From an uncultured Pelagibacteraceae bacterium (GTDB taxonomy: Bacteria; Pseudomonadota; Alphaproteobacteria; Pelagibacterales; Pelagibacteraceae), in the NCBI GenBank assembly GCA_902559305.1, contig CACEHK010000002.1, positions 23,964-87,963 on the forward strand: a DNA stretch of 64,000 nt, written 5' to 3'. The notes under the pieces were generated by a model that was given only the letters and a program-made list of their open reading frames with translations, did not search any database and was not told where the DNA came from. Every line of letters begins with the position of its first letter. Positions within the stretch are counted from its first letter, which is position 1. The position numbers were made by a program, and so were the translations under genes. This document shows, piece after piece, positions 47,249 to 57,681 of this stretch.

Positions 47249-47631
47249 CTAGTATATTCTTTGATTTCTTTAATCTTTGACCCGGTGTAATTATTTACTT
47301 CCAGTTTAATTTTTGCCCTCTTATCATTAAGAAAATGAATATCTCTTGATAGTTTAATAAAATTTTCTCCAAAATCTTTATTTTTTTCACACATTCTTTT
47401 ATCATCTTCAATAGCCCAAAGTTTAGAATTAATTTCTTTAAGCGAATTAAAAAGATTTTTTAAGTTTTCATCATTTTTTACATTTTTACTTAATTCTGCT
47501 TTTAAAATATCATATTCGTTTTTAATAAATTTAAGACTTTCCTCATCTTTAATTTTTTCTTGCTTGATTTCTAAAATAGAAATCTTATCTAAAAGCTCAC
47601 CAACTGATACTTCAACTAGAATTTTATTCAT
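47242..47631 (-). CDS. DUF6165-type protein
   Basis: VEVSVGELLDKISILEIKQEKI...LWAIEDDKRMCEKNKDFGENFIKLSRDIHFLNDKRAKIK. Confidence 0.75.
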   Translation of the reverse strand: MNKILVEVSVGELLDKISILEIKQEKIKDEESLKFIKNEYDILKAELSKNVKNDENLKNLFNSLKEINSKLWAIEDDKRMCEKNKDFGENFIKLSRDIHFLNDKRAKIKLEVNNYTGSKIKEIKEYTSY

Positions 47632-47663
47632 AAAATTTTATAGTGTGTTAAGTTGTTAAAAAT

Positions 47664-48599
47664 ATGTCTAATATTTTAATCATAAAACATGGCTCTTTAG
47701 GAGATATAGCTCAAGCTTGTGGTGCAATTCAAGATATATCTGAAAACCACAATAAAGATCAAATTTACTTATTAACCACAAAGCCATACTTTGATTTATT
47801 TAAAAAAAATCCATATTTAACAGATGTAATATTAGATAAGAGATTATCCAGGTTAAATCTAATTTATCTTTACTTTTTAATGAGAAAAATAAGAAAACTA
47901 AATATTTATAAGGTTTATGATTTACAAAATTCTTCTAGGACAAGTTTTTATAAAAAAATTCTATTTCCAAATTCAAACTTTAAGATCTGGTCTTCATCTG
48001 AAACAACTCTTCCAAAAGATAAAACAAAAGAAGAATTTGATAAAAAGTCTGTTTTAGAAAGATTTAATCATCAATTACAAACCTCAAACATAAATACAAA
48101 TCATACAATGTTTCCTAACTTTTCCTGGAGTTGCTCTGACATTTCTAAAATAAAATCAGAATATAAATTAGAAAAATATATTATTTTATTTCCATTTTGC
48201 TCACCACATCTTGCTCAAAAAAAATGGCCTTATTACAATGAGCTAATTGAAAAAATAAAAAATCAATATAATGAACAGTACAAATTTGTAGTAGCACCTG
48301 GTCCTGATGAAATTAATGAGTCAAAAGACATTAATGCATTATGTATTTTAGATAATGGGAAAGCTTTGGATATTTCTCAACTTTCATCATTAATAAAAGA
48401 TAGTTCATTTGTTGTTGCAAACGACACTGGCCCGGCGCATATGGCAGCACATTTAGGAGCCAAAGGTTTAACTCTATTTGGATCCCACACAACAGCTTAC
48501 AAAGTTAGTATTGAAAGAGAAAATTTTAAAGCAATTCAAGTTAGTGATTTAACAAAACTAACTACGGACAAAGTTTTGGAAAAAATTAATTTAAATTAA
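47664..48599 (+). CDS. Glycosyltransferase family 9 (heptosyltransferase-like)
   Basis: ILIIKHGSLGDIAQACGAIQDI, FVVANDTGPAHMAAHLGAKGLTLFG. Confidence 0.9.
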   Translation: MSNILIIKHGSLGDIAQACGAIQDISENHNKDQIYLLTTKPYFDLFKKNPYLTDVILDKRLSRLNLIYLYFLMRKIRKLNIYKVYDLQNSSRTSFYKKILFPNSNFKIWSSSETTLPKDKTKEEFDKKSVLERFNHQLQTSNINTNHTMFPNFSWSCSDISKIKSEYKLEKYIILFPFCSPHLAQKKWPYYNELIEKIKNQYNEQYKFVVAPGPDEINESKDINALCILDNGKALDISQLSSLIKDSSFVVANDTGPAHMAAHLGAKGLTLFGSHTTAYKVSIERENFKAIQVSDLTKLTTDKVLEKINLN

Positions 48600-49009
48600 A
48601 TATAAATTTTATCTGCTAATCCGTAACAAAGAATTGCACTTAAAATTGTAAAAACTAATGGTGCAATTACACCTTCGTTTGAGTCATTTTTTATTCCAGT
48701 TTTATCAATCTTTATAGAATAAGTATTCACTAAAAAGATGCATAAGTTTTGTACAAAAACTAAGTTAAAAAATCCCCATGTTCCCTCAACTCCTCCTGGT
48801 CTAACAAACATAATGTAAATTGCCATTAAGACTGCTCCGAGAAAAAGAGCTCCACACATTCTCATCATAGTAGATGCTGTTTCATCTATTTGAAATTTTT
48901 CACGAAATTTTTTTGTTCCTATTATTAATTGGAAAGCGTAAACACCTAATCCAATAAAATGAACTAAGAAAATTATTAAGTAGATTATTCCATTAAATTT
49001 TTCGATCAT
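48596..49009 (-). CDS. Four-TM membrane protein of unknown function
   Basis: 137 aa, hydrophobic segments. Confidence 0.6.
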   Translation of the reverse strand: MIEKFNGIIYLIIFLVHFIGLGVYAFQLIIGTKKFREKFQIDETASTMMRMCGALFLGAVLMAIYIMFVRPGGVEGTWGFFNLVFVQNLCIFLVNTYSIKIDKTGIKNDSNEGVIAPLVFTILSAILCYGLADKIYI

Positions 49010-49020
49010 TATTTAACTTA

Positions 49021-50103
49021 TCACAAAATTTTTAAATATTCCTTAGTAATATTGTTCCATTCAAATTTAGTTGAGTAATCTTTAGCCTTTTTACCCATTT
49101 CTAAATGTGAATTATTTTTTAAAATTAAATCTATACTAGAATAAATTTCTTCTAAATTATTACCATCACAGATAATTCCTGTTTCATTATTTTTTATAGC
49201 ATCTGATGCACCACCATCTTTCCCTCCAATAGAAGGTATTCCATATTGAGCAGCTTCAACATACGCAATACCAAATCCCTCAACTGAAGTTTTATGAATT
49301 ATTGATGGCATTACAAAAAGATTTGACTTTGAAACCAGAGCATTTTTTAAGTCGTGAGATATATTTTTTAAAAATATTACTTGTTCATTTAAATCTAGTT
49401 CATTTGTAAGTTTTTTAATGTTTTCTTCTTCTTCACCATAGCCAATACAAGTATAAATAATATTTGGATACATTTGTTTGAGATTTCTTAGTGCCATTAT
49501 TACTTTTTCATGGTTTTTTCTTTTATCAAACCTTGAAACTGTAATTAATCTTGGATTTTTATTTTTTAATAAATTTTCAGCTTCTTTAATTGATGATTTA
49601 TTTATTTCTTTTGGAGGAAATACACCTGGATTAATAACAATAATTTTATTTTTATCTATCCCAATTTCTGTTGCAAGATTTTTTGTATATTCAGAATTAG
49701 CAACAACTTGATCAATATTATTAAACACCTTTAAAACTCTTCTATTAGCAAACGATCCTTTTTTATGGTTTATTTCTTTTGAATGAATTAAACAAATTTT
49801 TTTCTTTTCTGTTTTTATTAACTCTAAACTTTTCCAGTGATCGGCAATAATACAATTTATATTTTTATTTTTTTTTATAAATTCATTTACAAGATAAGAT
49901 TTTCTATGTTTTCTAAATAACTTTATTCCGCCAACTCTATCAATAGAAAAAGATACTTTTTGATCATGCTCTTTATAATTTTCATGGAAGTCAGCGAATA
50001 CTTTTACTAAATTATATTTTGCTAAAGAGCAGGTAAGTCCCCACATCAAGTTTTGCATTCCACCAATTTCTGGAGGAAAAGATCTGGTAACTATTAAATA
50101 CAT
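49021..50103 (-). CDS. GT4-family glycosyltransferase
   Basis: SRFDKRKNHEKVIMAL, SVEGFGIAYVEAAQYGIPSIGGKDGGASDAI. Confidence 0.92.
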   Translation of the reverse strand: MYLIVTRSFPPEIGGMQNLMWGLTCSLAKYNLVKVFADFHENYKEHDQKVSFSIDRVGGIKLFRKHRKSYLVNEFIKKNKNINCIIADHWKSLELIKTEKKKICLIHSKEINHKKGSFANRRVLKVFNNIDQVVANSEYTKNLATEIGIDKNKIIVINPGVFPPKEINKSSIKEAENLLKNKNPRLITVSRFDKRKNHEKVIMALRNLKQMYPNIIYTCIGYGEEEENIKKLTNELDLNEQVIFLKNISHDLKNALVSKSNLFVMPSIIHKTSVEGFGIAYVEAAQYGIPSIGGKDGGASDAIKNNETGIICDGNNLEEIYSSIDLILKNNSHLEMGKKAKDYSTKFEWNNITKEYLKIL

Positions 50104-50660
50104 TAATTATTTAACCACTTTATATTACAACCCATGCTTGGAATTTGATTTTCTGGTCCTTTACCAGTTTCAGAAATTTGTTTCATAGCTTTAAATAGTT
50201 CACTTTCTTCTCTTCTCACTGGTTTTAAATCCTTTAATTCCCTAATTCTACCTCTGTATTGTAATTCTAAATTTTCATTGTAACCAAAAAAATCTGGAGT
50301 ACATACAGCATCATAATTTTTTGCAACTTCTTGAGTTTCATCAATTAGGTATGGAAATTTAAATTTATTCTCTTCTGAAAATTTAATCATATTATCAAAT
50401 GAGTCTTCAGGATAATTTTTTACATCATTTGAACTTATGGCTACTGATTTTATTCCAAAATTATTTAAGTTATTTGTATCTTCAACAATGTCTCTTATTA
50501 CTGCTTTGACATAAGGACAATGATTGCAAATGAACATTATTAAAGTTCCATTTCCCCCTTTGATGTCGTTTAATGAAATTATTTTGTTATCAGTTGATTT
50601 TAATTGGAAATTTTCAGCTTTTTTTCCAAAATCACATATTGGAGTTTTTGTTAGTGCCAT
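50103..50660 (-). CDS. Thioredoxin-fold/AhpC-TSA family protein
   Basis: TLIMFICNHCPYVKAVIRDIVE; DAVCTPDFFGYN. Confidence 0.88.
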   Translation of the reverse strand: MALTKTPICDFGKKAENFQLKSTDNKIISLNDIKGGNGTLIMFICNHCPYVKAVIRDIVEDTNNLNNFGIKSVAISSNDVKNYPEDSFDNMIKFSEENKFKFPYLIDETQEVAKNYDAVCTPDFFGYNENLELQYRGRIRELKDLKPVRREESELFKAMKQISETGKGPENQIPSMGCNIKWLNN

Positions 50661-50679
50661 GTTAAGTATTATATAAGAT

Positions 50680-51192
50680 ATGTTTTACGATTTGGAAAAT
50701 AAAAAACCAAAAAATTCGGGTGAAAATTGGGTGGCTCCAAATGCAACTATAATAGGTGATGTAACTTTAGATAAGAATTCTAGTATTTGGTTTAACGCTG
50801 TTTTAAGAGGAGATATTGAAAATATTCATATCGGTGAAGGATCTAATATCCAAGATGGTAGTGTTTTGCACACTGATCCTGGATGTCCTCTAAAAGTTGG
50901 AAAAAATGTAACTGTAGGACATTTAGTTATGCTTCACGGATGTACAATAGGGGACAATAGTTTAATAGGAATTGGTGCAGTAATTCTAAACAAGGTGAGG
51001 ATTGGAAAAAATTGTATAATAGGCGCTAAAGCTTTGATTACAGAAAATAAAGAAATACCAGATAACTCATTGGTTGTTGGATCTCCAGGAAAAGTGATTA
51101 GAGAAGTAACCGAAAAAGAAAAAAAAGAAATTTTTGAAAATACCAAGCATTATCAGGACAATTGGAAAAAATACTCAAAATCTATATTTTAA
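50680..51192 (+). CDS. Gamma-carbonic-anhydrase-like hexapeptide protein
   Basis: VAPNATIIGDVTLDKNSSIWFNAVLRGDIENIHIGEGSNIQDGSVLHTD...VGHLVMLHGCTIGDN. Confidence 0.92.
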   Translation: MFYDLENKKPKNSGENWVAPNATIIGDVTLDKNSSIWFNAVLRGDIENIHIGEGSNIQDGSVLHTDPGCPLKVGKNVTVGHLVMLHGCTIGDNSLIGIGAVILNKVRIGKNCIIGAKALITENKEIPDNSLVVGSPGKVIREVTEKEKKEIFENTKHYQDNWKKYSKSIF

Positions 51193-51197
51193 TCATT

Positions 51198-51641
51198 ATG
51201 CCAACTTATACAGTAACAAACTCAAACTTTAATTTAACCTCAAAACAACAAAAAAATTTAGCAAAAGGAATTACCAAAGTTCATAATATTGTTACGGGTG
51301 CAAATACGTATTTCGCTCAAGTAATATTTAATAAAACAAAAAAAAATAATCATTTTATGGGAGGCAAGAAAGTAAAAGAGTCATCTATATTTTTACTTGG
51401 TCAAATTAGAGCAGGAAGACCTAAAAATATAAAAGATAAATTAATATCAGAATTAAAAAATGTTTTATTAAAAGAGTCAAAATTAGATGAAACTCAAGTA
51501 TGGGTTTATATTATAGATTTACCACCGTCACAAATGATAGAATATGGAGCAGTTTTACCTGAGTCTGGTAAAGAGAGTGAATGGTTTAAAAATTTATCCT
51601 CAAAATTAAGAAAGAAACTATCAAATATAGAAAAAAATTAA
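51198..51641 (+). CDS. Tautomerase-superfamily protein (cis-CaaD-like)
   Basis: Start revised from 51162 to ATG 51198 so that Pro1 is exposed (MPTYTVTNSNFNLT...). Confidence 0.75.
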   Translation: MPTYTVTNSNFNLTSKQQKNLAKGITKVHNIVTGANTYFAQVIFNKTKKNNHFMGGKKVKESSIFLLGQIRAGRPKNIKDKLISELKNVLLKESKLDETQVWVYIIDLPPSQMIEYGAVLPESGKESEWFKNLSSKLRKKLSNIEKN

Positions 51642-52237
51642 GGAACTAACCAAGCATTTTTGTTAGATTCTAAATCAAATTTTGCTCTTCGATGTCCTTT
51701 GGCCGCAAGATAAAGCCATTCAATAGATTTAATTTTACATTTAATTACAGTAAAATTTTTATAACCTTCTTCACTTTGCTCCATTGTATAATCAAAATCT
51801 TCTAATTTAGATATCATTCCAGAGGTTGGATTATCAGATACTGTTCCTGGAGGACTATCAGTTAAATAGCACCTTCTACTTATATGTTGAGTTTTTTTCC
51901 AAGATTCTTCTGTAGTAGAATTTTGATTATTAACTTCACATTCTACTTTTACTCTTAATTGTATTTTTTCTTCTTTATCGTAGAAAACTAGAGAAGCTTT
52001 ATTTTTTTTTTTAAGAATATCCACCTTGGGAGATCTTAAATCAGTGTGAAATTGTAATAGATTATTTGTTCTATCTGATTTACGTAAAACAACAATTCTA
52101 CCATCTACTTCATCTTGATGAGCACATATGAAAACAGGAATTCTAAATGGTGAACTTCTGTTAGTCACCGCATCATCTAACATAGACCAGTACTTATTCT
52201 GAATTTCTTCTAGATTTTCATAGTATGCCGGCTGCAT
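51638..52237 (-). CDS. Pyridoxamine 5'-phosphate oxidase family flavoprotein
   Basis: RIVVLRKSDRTNNLLQFHTDLRSPKVDILKKKNKASLVFYD...SIEWLYLAAKGHRRAKF. Confidence 0.85.
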   Translation of the reverse strand: MQPAYYENLEEIQNKYWSMLDDAVTNRSSPFRIPVFICAHQDEVDGRIVVLRKSDRTNNLLQFHTDLRSPKVDILKKKNKASLVFYDKEEKIQLRVKVECEVNNQNSTTEESWKKTQHISRRCYLTDSPPGTVSDNPTSGMISKLEDFDYTMEQSEEGYKNFTVIKCKIKSIEWLYLAAKGHRRAKFDLESNKNAWLVP

Positions 52238-52240
52238 ACA

Positions 52241-53110
52241 TTATTTTCTAAATCTTTTTATTAAACTTGAAGTATCCCAACGATTTCCACCCATATCTTG
52301 AATTTCACCATAAAATTTATCTACTAGCTCTGTAACAGGTAATAATGAACCATTATTTTTAGCCTCATCCATTGCAATCTTTAAATCTTTTCTCATCCAA
52401 TCAACCGCAAAACCAAAATCAAATTTATCATCAATCATAGTTTTAAATCTATTATCCATTTGCCAAGATTGAGCAGCTCCTTTTGAAATAACTTCAATAA
52501 CATCTTCCATTTTTAATCCAGCTTTCATTCCAAAATTAATTCCTTCTGACAGTCCTTGTACTAGACCAGCAATACAAATTTGATTAACCATCTTAGCTAA
52601 TTGTCCAGAACCTGCTTTACCAAGTAATTTCATTTTTTTACTGTAGCAATCAATTTTATCTTTTGACTTATCAAAATCAGCTTGATCTCCACCAATCATA
52701 ACTGTTAATGCGCCGTTTTCCGCACCAGCTTGACCACCAGAAACTGGAGCGTCTAATGAACCAAAACCATTTTTTTTTGCGTAGTCATAAATTTCTCTTG
52801 CTATTGTTGCAGAAGCTGTTGTGTTATCAATATATACAGCTCCTTTTTTAATTGTTTTAAAAGCTCCTTGTTCACCAAATGTTACTTCTTTAAGATCATT
52901 ATCGTTTCCAACACATGTAAAAACATATTCTGCATCCTTAGCAGCTTCTGCAGGTGTTTCTGCAATATTACCCTTATATTCATTCACCCATTTTTCGGCT
53001 TTAGATTTTGTTCTATTAAAAACAGTTACTTTGTGCCCACCTTTTGATATATAACCAGCCATTGGATAACCCATTACACCAAGACCAATGAAAGCAACTT
53101 TACAAGTCAT
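52241..53110 (-). CDS. 3-hydroxyisobutyrate dehydrogenase/tartronate-semialdehyde reductase family
   Basis: VAFIGLGVMGYPMAGYISKGGHKVTVFNRT, DAPVSGGQAGAENGALTVMIGG. Confidence 0.92.
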   Translation of the reverse strand: MTCKVAFIGLGVMGYPMAGYISKGGHKVTVFNRTKSKAEKWVNEYKGNIAETPAEAAKDAEYVFTCVGNDNDLKEVTFGEQGAFKTIKKGAVYIDNTTASATIAREIYDYAKKNGFGSLDAPVSGGQAGAENGALTVMIGGDQADFDKSKDKIDCYSKKMKLLGKAGSGQLAKMVNQICIAGLVQGLSEGINFGMKAGLKMEDVIEVISKGAAQSWQMDNRFKTMIDDKFDFGFAVDWMRKDLKIAMDEAKNNGSLLPVTELVDKFYGEIQDMGGNRWDTSSLIKRFRK

Positions 53111-53118
53111 AAATAAAT

Positions 53119-54327
53119 ATGTTTAAAAATTTAAGTTTAAAAGTAGTTATATTTGGATTTATATTTACATTTTTTTCCAGTTTTGGACAGAGTTTTTTTT
53201 TAGGAATATTTAATCCCAGTATAAGAAATGAATTATCTATTACGCATGGACAATTTGGCTCAGTTTATGCTTCGGCTACTCTATTAAGTAGTTTTATATT
53301 AATTTGGGTTGGTAAAAAAATTGACGATATAGATATTTCTAAATTTGCTTTTTTTGTTATTTTATTACTTGCATTATCTTGTTTTTTCTTTTCTAAAATT
53401 TATTCAATACCATTATTATTTATAGCAATATTATTAATGAGATTTTCTGGACAAGGAATGATGTCTCATACAGCAACTACTACGATTTCTAGATATTTTA
53501 CAAAATCTAGAGGAAAAGCTTTAAGCACTGGATGGTTTGGATTATCAGCAGCTGAATTTGTTTTGCCAGTTTTTATGATTTATCTTTTAACAATTACAAC
53601 ATGGCAAAGTGTTTGGGTTGGAATTTCAATTACAGTATTAATTTTTTTACCCTTATCTTCTTATTTTTTAGTTAAAAATCTTAACTTTGATTCAAGAGAA
53701 AAAGGGGAAGATGATAATTTAAATGAAAATGATTTTAAACAATGGAAAAGAATTGAAGTAATAAAAGATTATAGGTTTTATATAGTTTGTGCAAATATGT
53801 TAGCCATGCCATCTATTGCTACTGGTACTTTTGTTTATCAATCTTTTATACTTTCATCAAAAAATTGGGGCCCATATATAATTGCACAATCATTTATGTC
53901 TTATTCTATACTTTCAGTTATAGCTTTGATTTTCTCTGGATTTTTAATTGATAAATTTACCAGCAGAAAAATTTTAGTTTATATGAACATTCCTCTATTT
54001 CTTGCTGCATTGGTTTTATTTTATTTTGATAATCCTCTTTCATCATTTATATTTTTTGGATTGATTGGTATTACAAATGGATTTTGTAATGTACTTGGTT
54101 CATCTACTTGGGCTGAAATATATGGTGTAAAATATATAGGATCTATAAAAGCTCTGACTACTGCTTTAATGGTATTTGCTACCGCTTTTGGTACTGCTAT
54201 TTTTGGTTTTTTAATAGATAAGGGCTTTACTATAGAACAAATCTCTTTGGTTTCAGCGACTTATATTTTAGCTTCAATAATTTCTTTATTTTTTATTAGA
54301 AAAAACTTAAACCCTCAAAAAGTTTAG
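53119..54327 (+). CDS. MFS transporter
   Basis: 402 aa, about 12 TM; RFSGQGMMSHTATTTISRYFTKSRGKALSTGWFG. Confidence 0.88.
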   Translation: MFKNLSLKVVIFGFIFTFFSSFGQSFFLGIFNPSIRNELSITHGQFGSVYASATLLSSFILIWVGKKIDDIDISKFAFFVILLLALSCFFFSKIYSIPLLFIAILLMRFSGQGMMSHTATTTISRYFTKSRGKALSTGWFGLSAAEFVLPVFMIYLLTITTWQSVWVGISITVLIFLPLSSYFLVKNLNFDSREKGEDDNLNENDFKQWKRIEVIKDYRFYIVCANMLAMPSIATGTFVYQSFILSSKNWGPYIIAQSFMSYSILSVIALIFSGFLIDKFTSRKILVYMNIPLFLAALVLFYFDNPLSSFIFFGLIGITNGFCNVLGSSTWAEIYGVKYIGSIKALTTALMVFATAFGTAIFGFLIDKGFTIEQISLVSATYILASIISLFFIRKNLNPQKV

Positions 54328-54369
54328 AAAATACTTGATTTTATTATATTCAAAGTATAAACAGCTCGC

Positions 54370-54906
54370 ATGGCAAGAGTAACAGTTGAAGATTGTATTG
54401 ATAAAGTAGAAAGCCCCTATGAACTTGTTTTGGTTGCTAAAGAAAGAGCAACTCAACTTAATTCAGGATTAGAACCTACCATAGAGAGAGAAAAAGATAA
54501 AAATACAGTGATATCTCTTAGAGAGATAGCGGATGAAAAGATTCAAGTTAAAGATTTAATTGAAAGTGCTGTTTATAAACTTAGAAAACATGTAGAGCAA
54601 ATTAATGATGCTTCGGAAGATGATGAAGTAGTGGGAGATGATTTTGAAAATCTTTATAAAGGAGAAATTTCAAAAAGTGGTGTACCTATATTACCTTCTA
54701 AAAGAGCAAGAAAAATTCCTGAAAAGATACAAGTTTCCAAAGAAGATCTTGCCGAAATACAAAATTCTCCAGAGGAAAAAACAATAGAAAATGAAACAGT
54801 AACTGAATCACAAGAAACTGAAAATGAAGATATTTCTTTAGATAATTTAAAAGAAGAAGAAATAGCCAACACAGAACAAGAAGATTCAGAGTCTACAAAT
54901 AGCTAA
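54370..54906 (+). CDS. rpoZ: RNA polymerase omega subunit with acidic C-terminal extension
   Basis: [33 protein letters not shown]...[14 protein letters not shown]; long Glu/Asp-rich tail. Confidence 0.9.
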   Translation: MARVTVEDCIDKVESPYELVLVAKERATQLNSGLEPTIEREKDKNTVISLREIADEKIQVKDLIESAVYKLRKHVEQINDASEDDEVVGDDFENLYKGEISKSGVPILPSKRARKIPEKIQVSKEDLAEIQNSPEEKTIENETVTESQETENEDISLDNLKEEEIANTEQEDSESTNS

Positions 54907-54931
54907 TTAAATAATATAACAATCTTATATT

Positions 54932-55924
54932 ATGAATAGAAAAGTATCAGTAGCACCAATGATGGATTGTACGGATCGTCATGAAAGATATTTTTTAAGA
55001 TTAATTAGTAAGAATGTCCTTTTATATACTGAAATGATTGTATCTGAAGCTATAGATAGAGGAGATACAAAAAAACTTTTATCATTCAATATTAATGAAA
55101 AGCCAGTAGCCCTTCAAGTTGGAGGATCGTCACCTAAACTTTTAGCTAAAGCAGCAAAACTTGGAGAAGAATTTGGTTATGATGAAATTAATCTTAATTT
55201 AGGTTGCCCTAGTAAAAAAGTTCAAAAAAATAAATTTGGTGCTTGTTTAATGAAAGAACCAGATCTAGTAGCAGATTGTTTAAGCAAAATGTTATCTTCT
55301 ACCAAGCTACCAATAACTATAAAAACTAGAATTGGTTATGATAATCAAGAGGATTATGAAACTTTATTTAAATTTATTGAAAAATTAAAAAATACTGGAG
55401 TAAAAACTTTTATTATTCATGCAAGAAAAGCAATGTTAGGTAAGTTTACTCCTAAACAAAATTTAAATATTCCACCATTGAAATATGATTTTGTTTACGA
55501 TTTAAAAAAAGATTTTAAAGATCAAGAAATAATCATAAATGGAGGCATAACTTCAACAGATCAAATTAAAGATCATTTGGCAAAAGTTGATGGAGTAATG
55601 ATTGGAAGATCAGTTTACCACTCACCTTACTTTTTAGCTGAAATTGAAAAAGAAATTTTTAAAAATAATAATACTCTTTCAAGACAGGAAGTTATTGAAA
55701 ATTTAGTTCCTTATGTAAAAGAAGAAACAAAAAAAGGCACAAGATTAAATCAAATTATGAGACACACTTTAGGATTATTTCATGGTCAAACAGGATCTAA
55801 TTTTTGGAAAAGGTACTTGAGTGAAAATTTATGTGTTAGAGATGCAGATGTTAAAAAAATAGACCATATTATGGATAAAGTTAAGTTAGCTCCTCAAGCA
55901 CATTTAGCAGGTCAAATTGATTAG
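54932..55924 (+). CDS. dusA: tRNA-dihydrouridine synthase A
   Basis: VSVAPMMDCTDRHERYFLRLIS, EINLNLGCPSKKVQKNKFGACLMKEP, HARKAMLGKFTPKQN. Confidence 0.95.
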   Translation: MNRKVSVAPMMDCTDRHERYFLRLISKNVLLYTEMIVSEAIDRGDTKKLLSFNINEKPVALQVGGSSPKLLAKAAKLGEEFGYDEINLNLGCPSKKVQKNKFGACLMKEPDLVADCLSKMLSSTKLPITIKTRIGYDNQEDYETLFKFIEKLKNTGVKTFIIHARKAMLGKFTPKQNLNIPPLKYDFVYDLKKDFKDQEIIINGGITSTDQIKDHLAKVDGVMIGRSVYHSPYFLAEIEKEIFKNNNTLSRQEVIENLVPYVKEETKKGTRLNQIMRHTLGLFHGQTGSNFWKRYLSENLCVRDADVKKIDHIMDKVKLAPQAHLAGQID

Positions 55925-56750
55925 TTCAATTTTATCTAACGAATATTCATTTTTTATTCTTTTAATGATTCTGACGGCTTTTCCAGTTGGTTTTCTTGCA
56001 GGATTGTTTGGAATTGGAGGTGGCCTTATTACAGTTCCTTTTCTATATTTTATCTTTGAAAGTCTAAACATAAACCAGAATTACTTGATGCATTTAGCTG
56101 TTGGAACTTCATTTGCGATAATTGTCCCTACATCTATTGTTTCTTTAATAACTCACAAAAAACACGGATCAGTTGATTTTAGTGTGATCAAAAATTATGC
56201 AATTTTTGTAATTATAGGAGTTTTGACCGGAACTACTTTTGCCGCAGTAGTGGATAGCAAATCTCTTTTGTTGTTTTTTACTATAATAGTTTTTTTGTGT
56301 GGAGCTTACTTATTAAACATAAAAGATAAAACAGATCAATTAAAAGTAAATTTTAACCTAATGCCTAGAATTTTATTTGGTTTTGTTTCAGGTTTCATTT
56401 CATCAACTATGGGAATAGGTGGAGCAATCATGAATGTTCCTATATTAAAATATTTCGGCTACCCAATTAATAAAGCTATAGGTAGTGCTGTTGCTATTGG
56501 ATCTGTAATTTCTTCATTTGGTGCAATAGGTTTTTTTATTACTGGCTGGATTCTAAAAACTAATTTACCATTAAGTGCTGGATTTATAAATATTCCTGCT
56601 TTTCTAATATTTATTCCAATAACTATGTTTATGGCAAGAATAGGAGCGAATACAGTGCATAAAATTGATAAATCAAAATTACAGAGATTTTTTGGAATTT
56701 TTTTATATATAGTTGGAACTATATTTTTATATAGATATCTAAATTTATAA
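55917..56750 (+). CDS. TauE/SafE-family membrane transporter
   Basis: VGFLAGLFGIGGGLITVPFLYFIF...ISSTMGIGGAIMNVPILKYFG. Confidence 0.9.
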   Translation: MISSILSNEYSFFILLMILTAFPVGFLAGLFGIGGGLITVPFLYFIFESLNINQNYLMHLAVGTSFAIIVPTSIVSLITHKKHGSVDFSVIKNYAIFVIIGVLTGTTFAAVVDSKSLLLFFTIIVFLCGAYLLNIKDKTDQLKVNFNLMPRILFGFVSGFISSTMGIGGAIMNVPILKYFGYPINKAIGSAVAIGSVISSFGAIGFFITGWILKTNLPLSAGFINIPAFLIFIPITMFMARIGANTVHKIDKSKLQRFFGIFLYIVGTIFLYRYLNL

Positions 56751-56769
56751 AAATAATTATATTAAGCTT

Positions 56770-57567
56770 ATGAAAAAATTTTCTGTACTATTATTTGTTT
56801 TCTTTGCATTAAGTCAAAATATTTTAGCTAATACAAAAATTATAAAAGATACTTATTACGAAGGTGAAATCAAATTTTACAATTTAAAATACAATCTTCC
56901 CGAAGGTAAATGGTTGTCTTTAGGTAAATATACTTACAGTATAGGACAAATTCCAAATATAGGAATTTCTTGTATTGATTTTATTCAATTAGAAAAAAAA
57001 ATACTTAAGTCTAGCTTAGAAATTTGTGAAATACATACAAATGGGACTTATACTAATTATATAGGAATGTATTTAAATAAGTACTTAATAAAAGGAAGGT
57101 ATGACTCTTGTACACTTAGATCTGAATATTATTATACAAAACTTTGGACAAAAGGTATGTCATCAAATTGTTTTAGAGTTAGACATATTGATGTGAATAA
57201 GGAAGTCTATTTCCCTGATGATCCAGAAGATACTATGACCTTTACAAGAAAGGCTATAAGGGATTATGCAATTATTATACCAAAAACAATGCTTGCATCG
57301 AGCCACATTTATTTTGCTCCCAACGTTAGTGATAGAGGTTACGAAGTACATTATTTAATAAATCCAGAGTTACATGGAGCTTCAGAAACACTATATGCTG
57401 ACGAAAATAAAAGTGAATATCACAGAAATAACATCGAAGAATATCCTAGTAAAAAGAGATTTATGATTAATTGGACAAAAAAATCAGCTAAGGAACACCA
57501 ATTTTTTGAATTAAAACTTAGAGCCAAAGGTAAACATAAATTAAATTTTGAAGATCTAGATTTATAA
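56770..57567 (+). CDS. Hypothetical secreted protein
   Basis: 265 aa with signal peptide; no family recognised. Confidence 0.6.
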   Translation: MKKFSVLLFVFFALSQNILANTKIIKDTYYEGEIKFYNLKYNLPEGKWLSLGKYTYSIGQIPNIGISCIDFIQLEKKILKSSLEICEIHTNGTYTNYIGMYLNKYLIKGRYDSCTLRSEYYYTKLWTKGMSSNCFRVRHIDVNKEVYFPDDPEDTMTFTRKAIRDYAIIIPKTMLASSHIYFAPNVSDRGYEVHYLINPELHGASETLYADENKSEYHRNNIEEYPSKKRFMINWTKKSAKEHQFFELKLRAKGKHKLNFEDLDL

Positions 57568-57590
57568 TTATTTTAGCGTAAATAAAAAAA

Positions 57591-57620
57591 GAGGCGGTTT
57601 CAGTCTCCCTCCACCGCCCC
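57591..57620 (-). terminator. Terminator of the 57682- gene
   Basis: Minus-strand RNA: GGGGCGGT-ggagggagactgaa-ACCGCCTC followed by TTTTTTT. Confidence 0.75.
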
Positions 57621-57681
57621 TTAGATTTTTTATATGCGATTCTCTAAATTTATTTAAACTCGTAATAGTTGAATTTATGAT

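Noticed and set aside
51162-51197. N-terminal 12 residues of the tautomerase ORF (MEKILKIYILII)
   Set aside because: They overlap the upstream gamma-CA gene and would bury the catalytic Pro1; internal ATG at 51198 is the better start.
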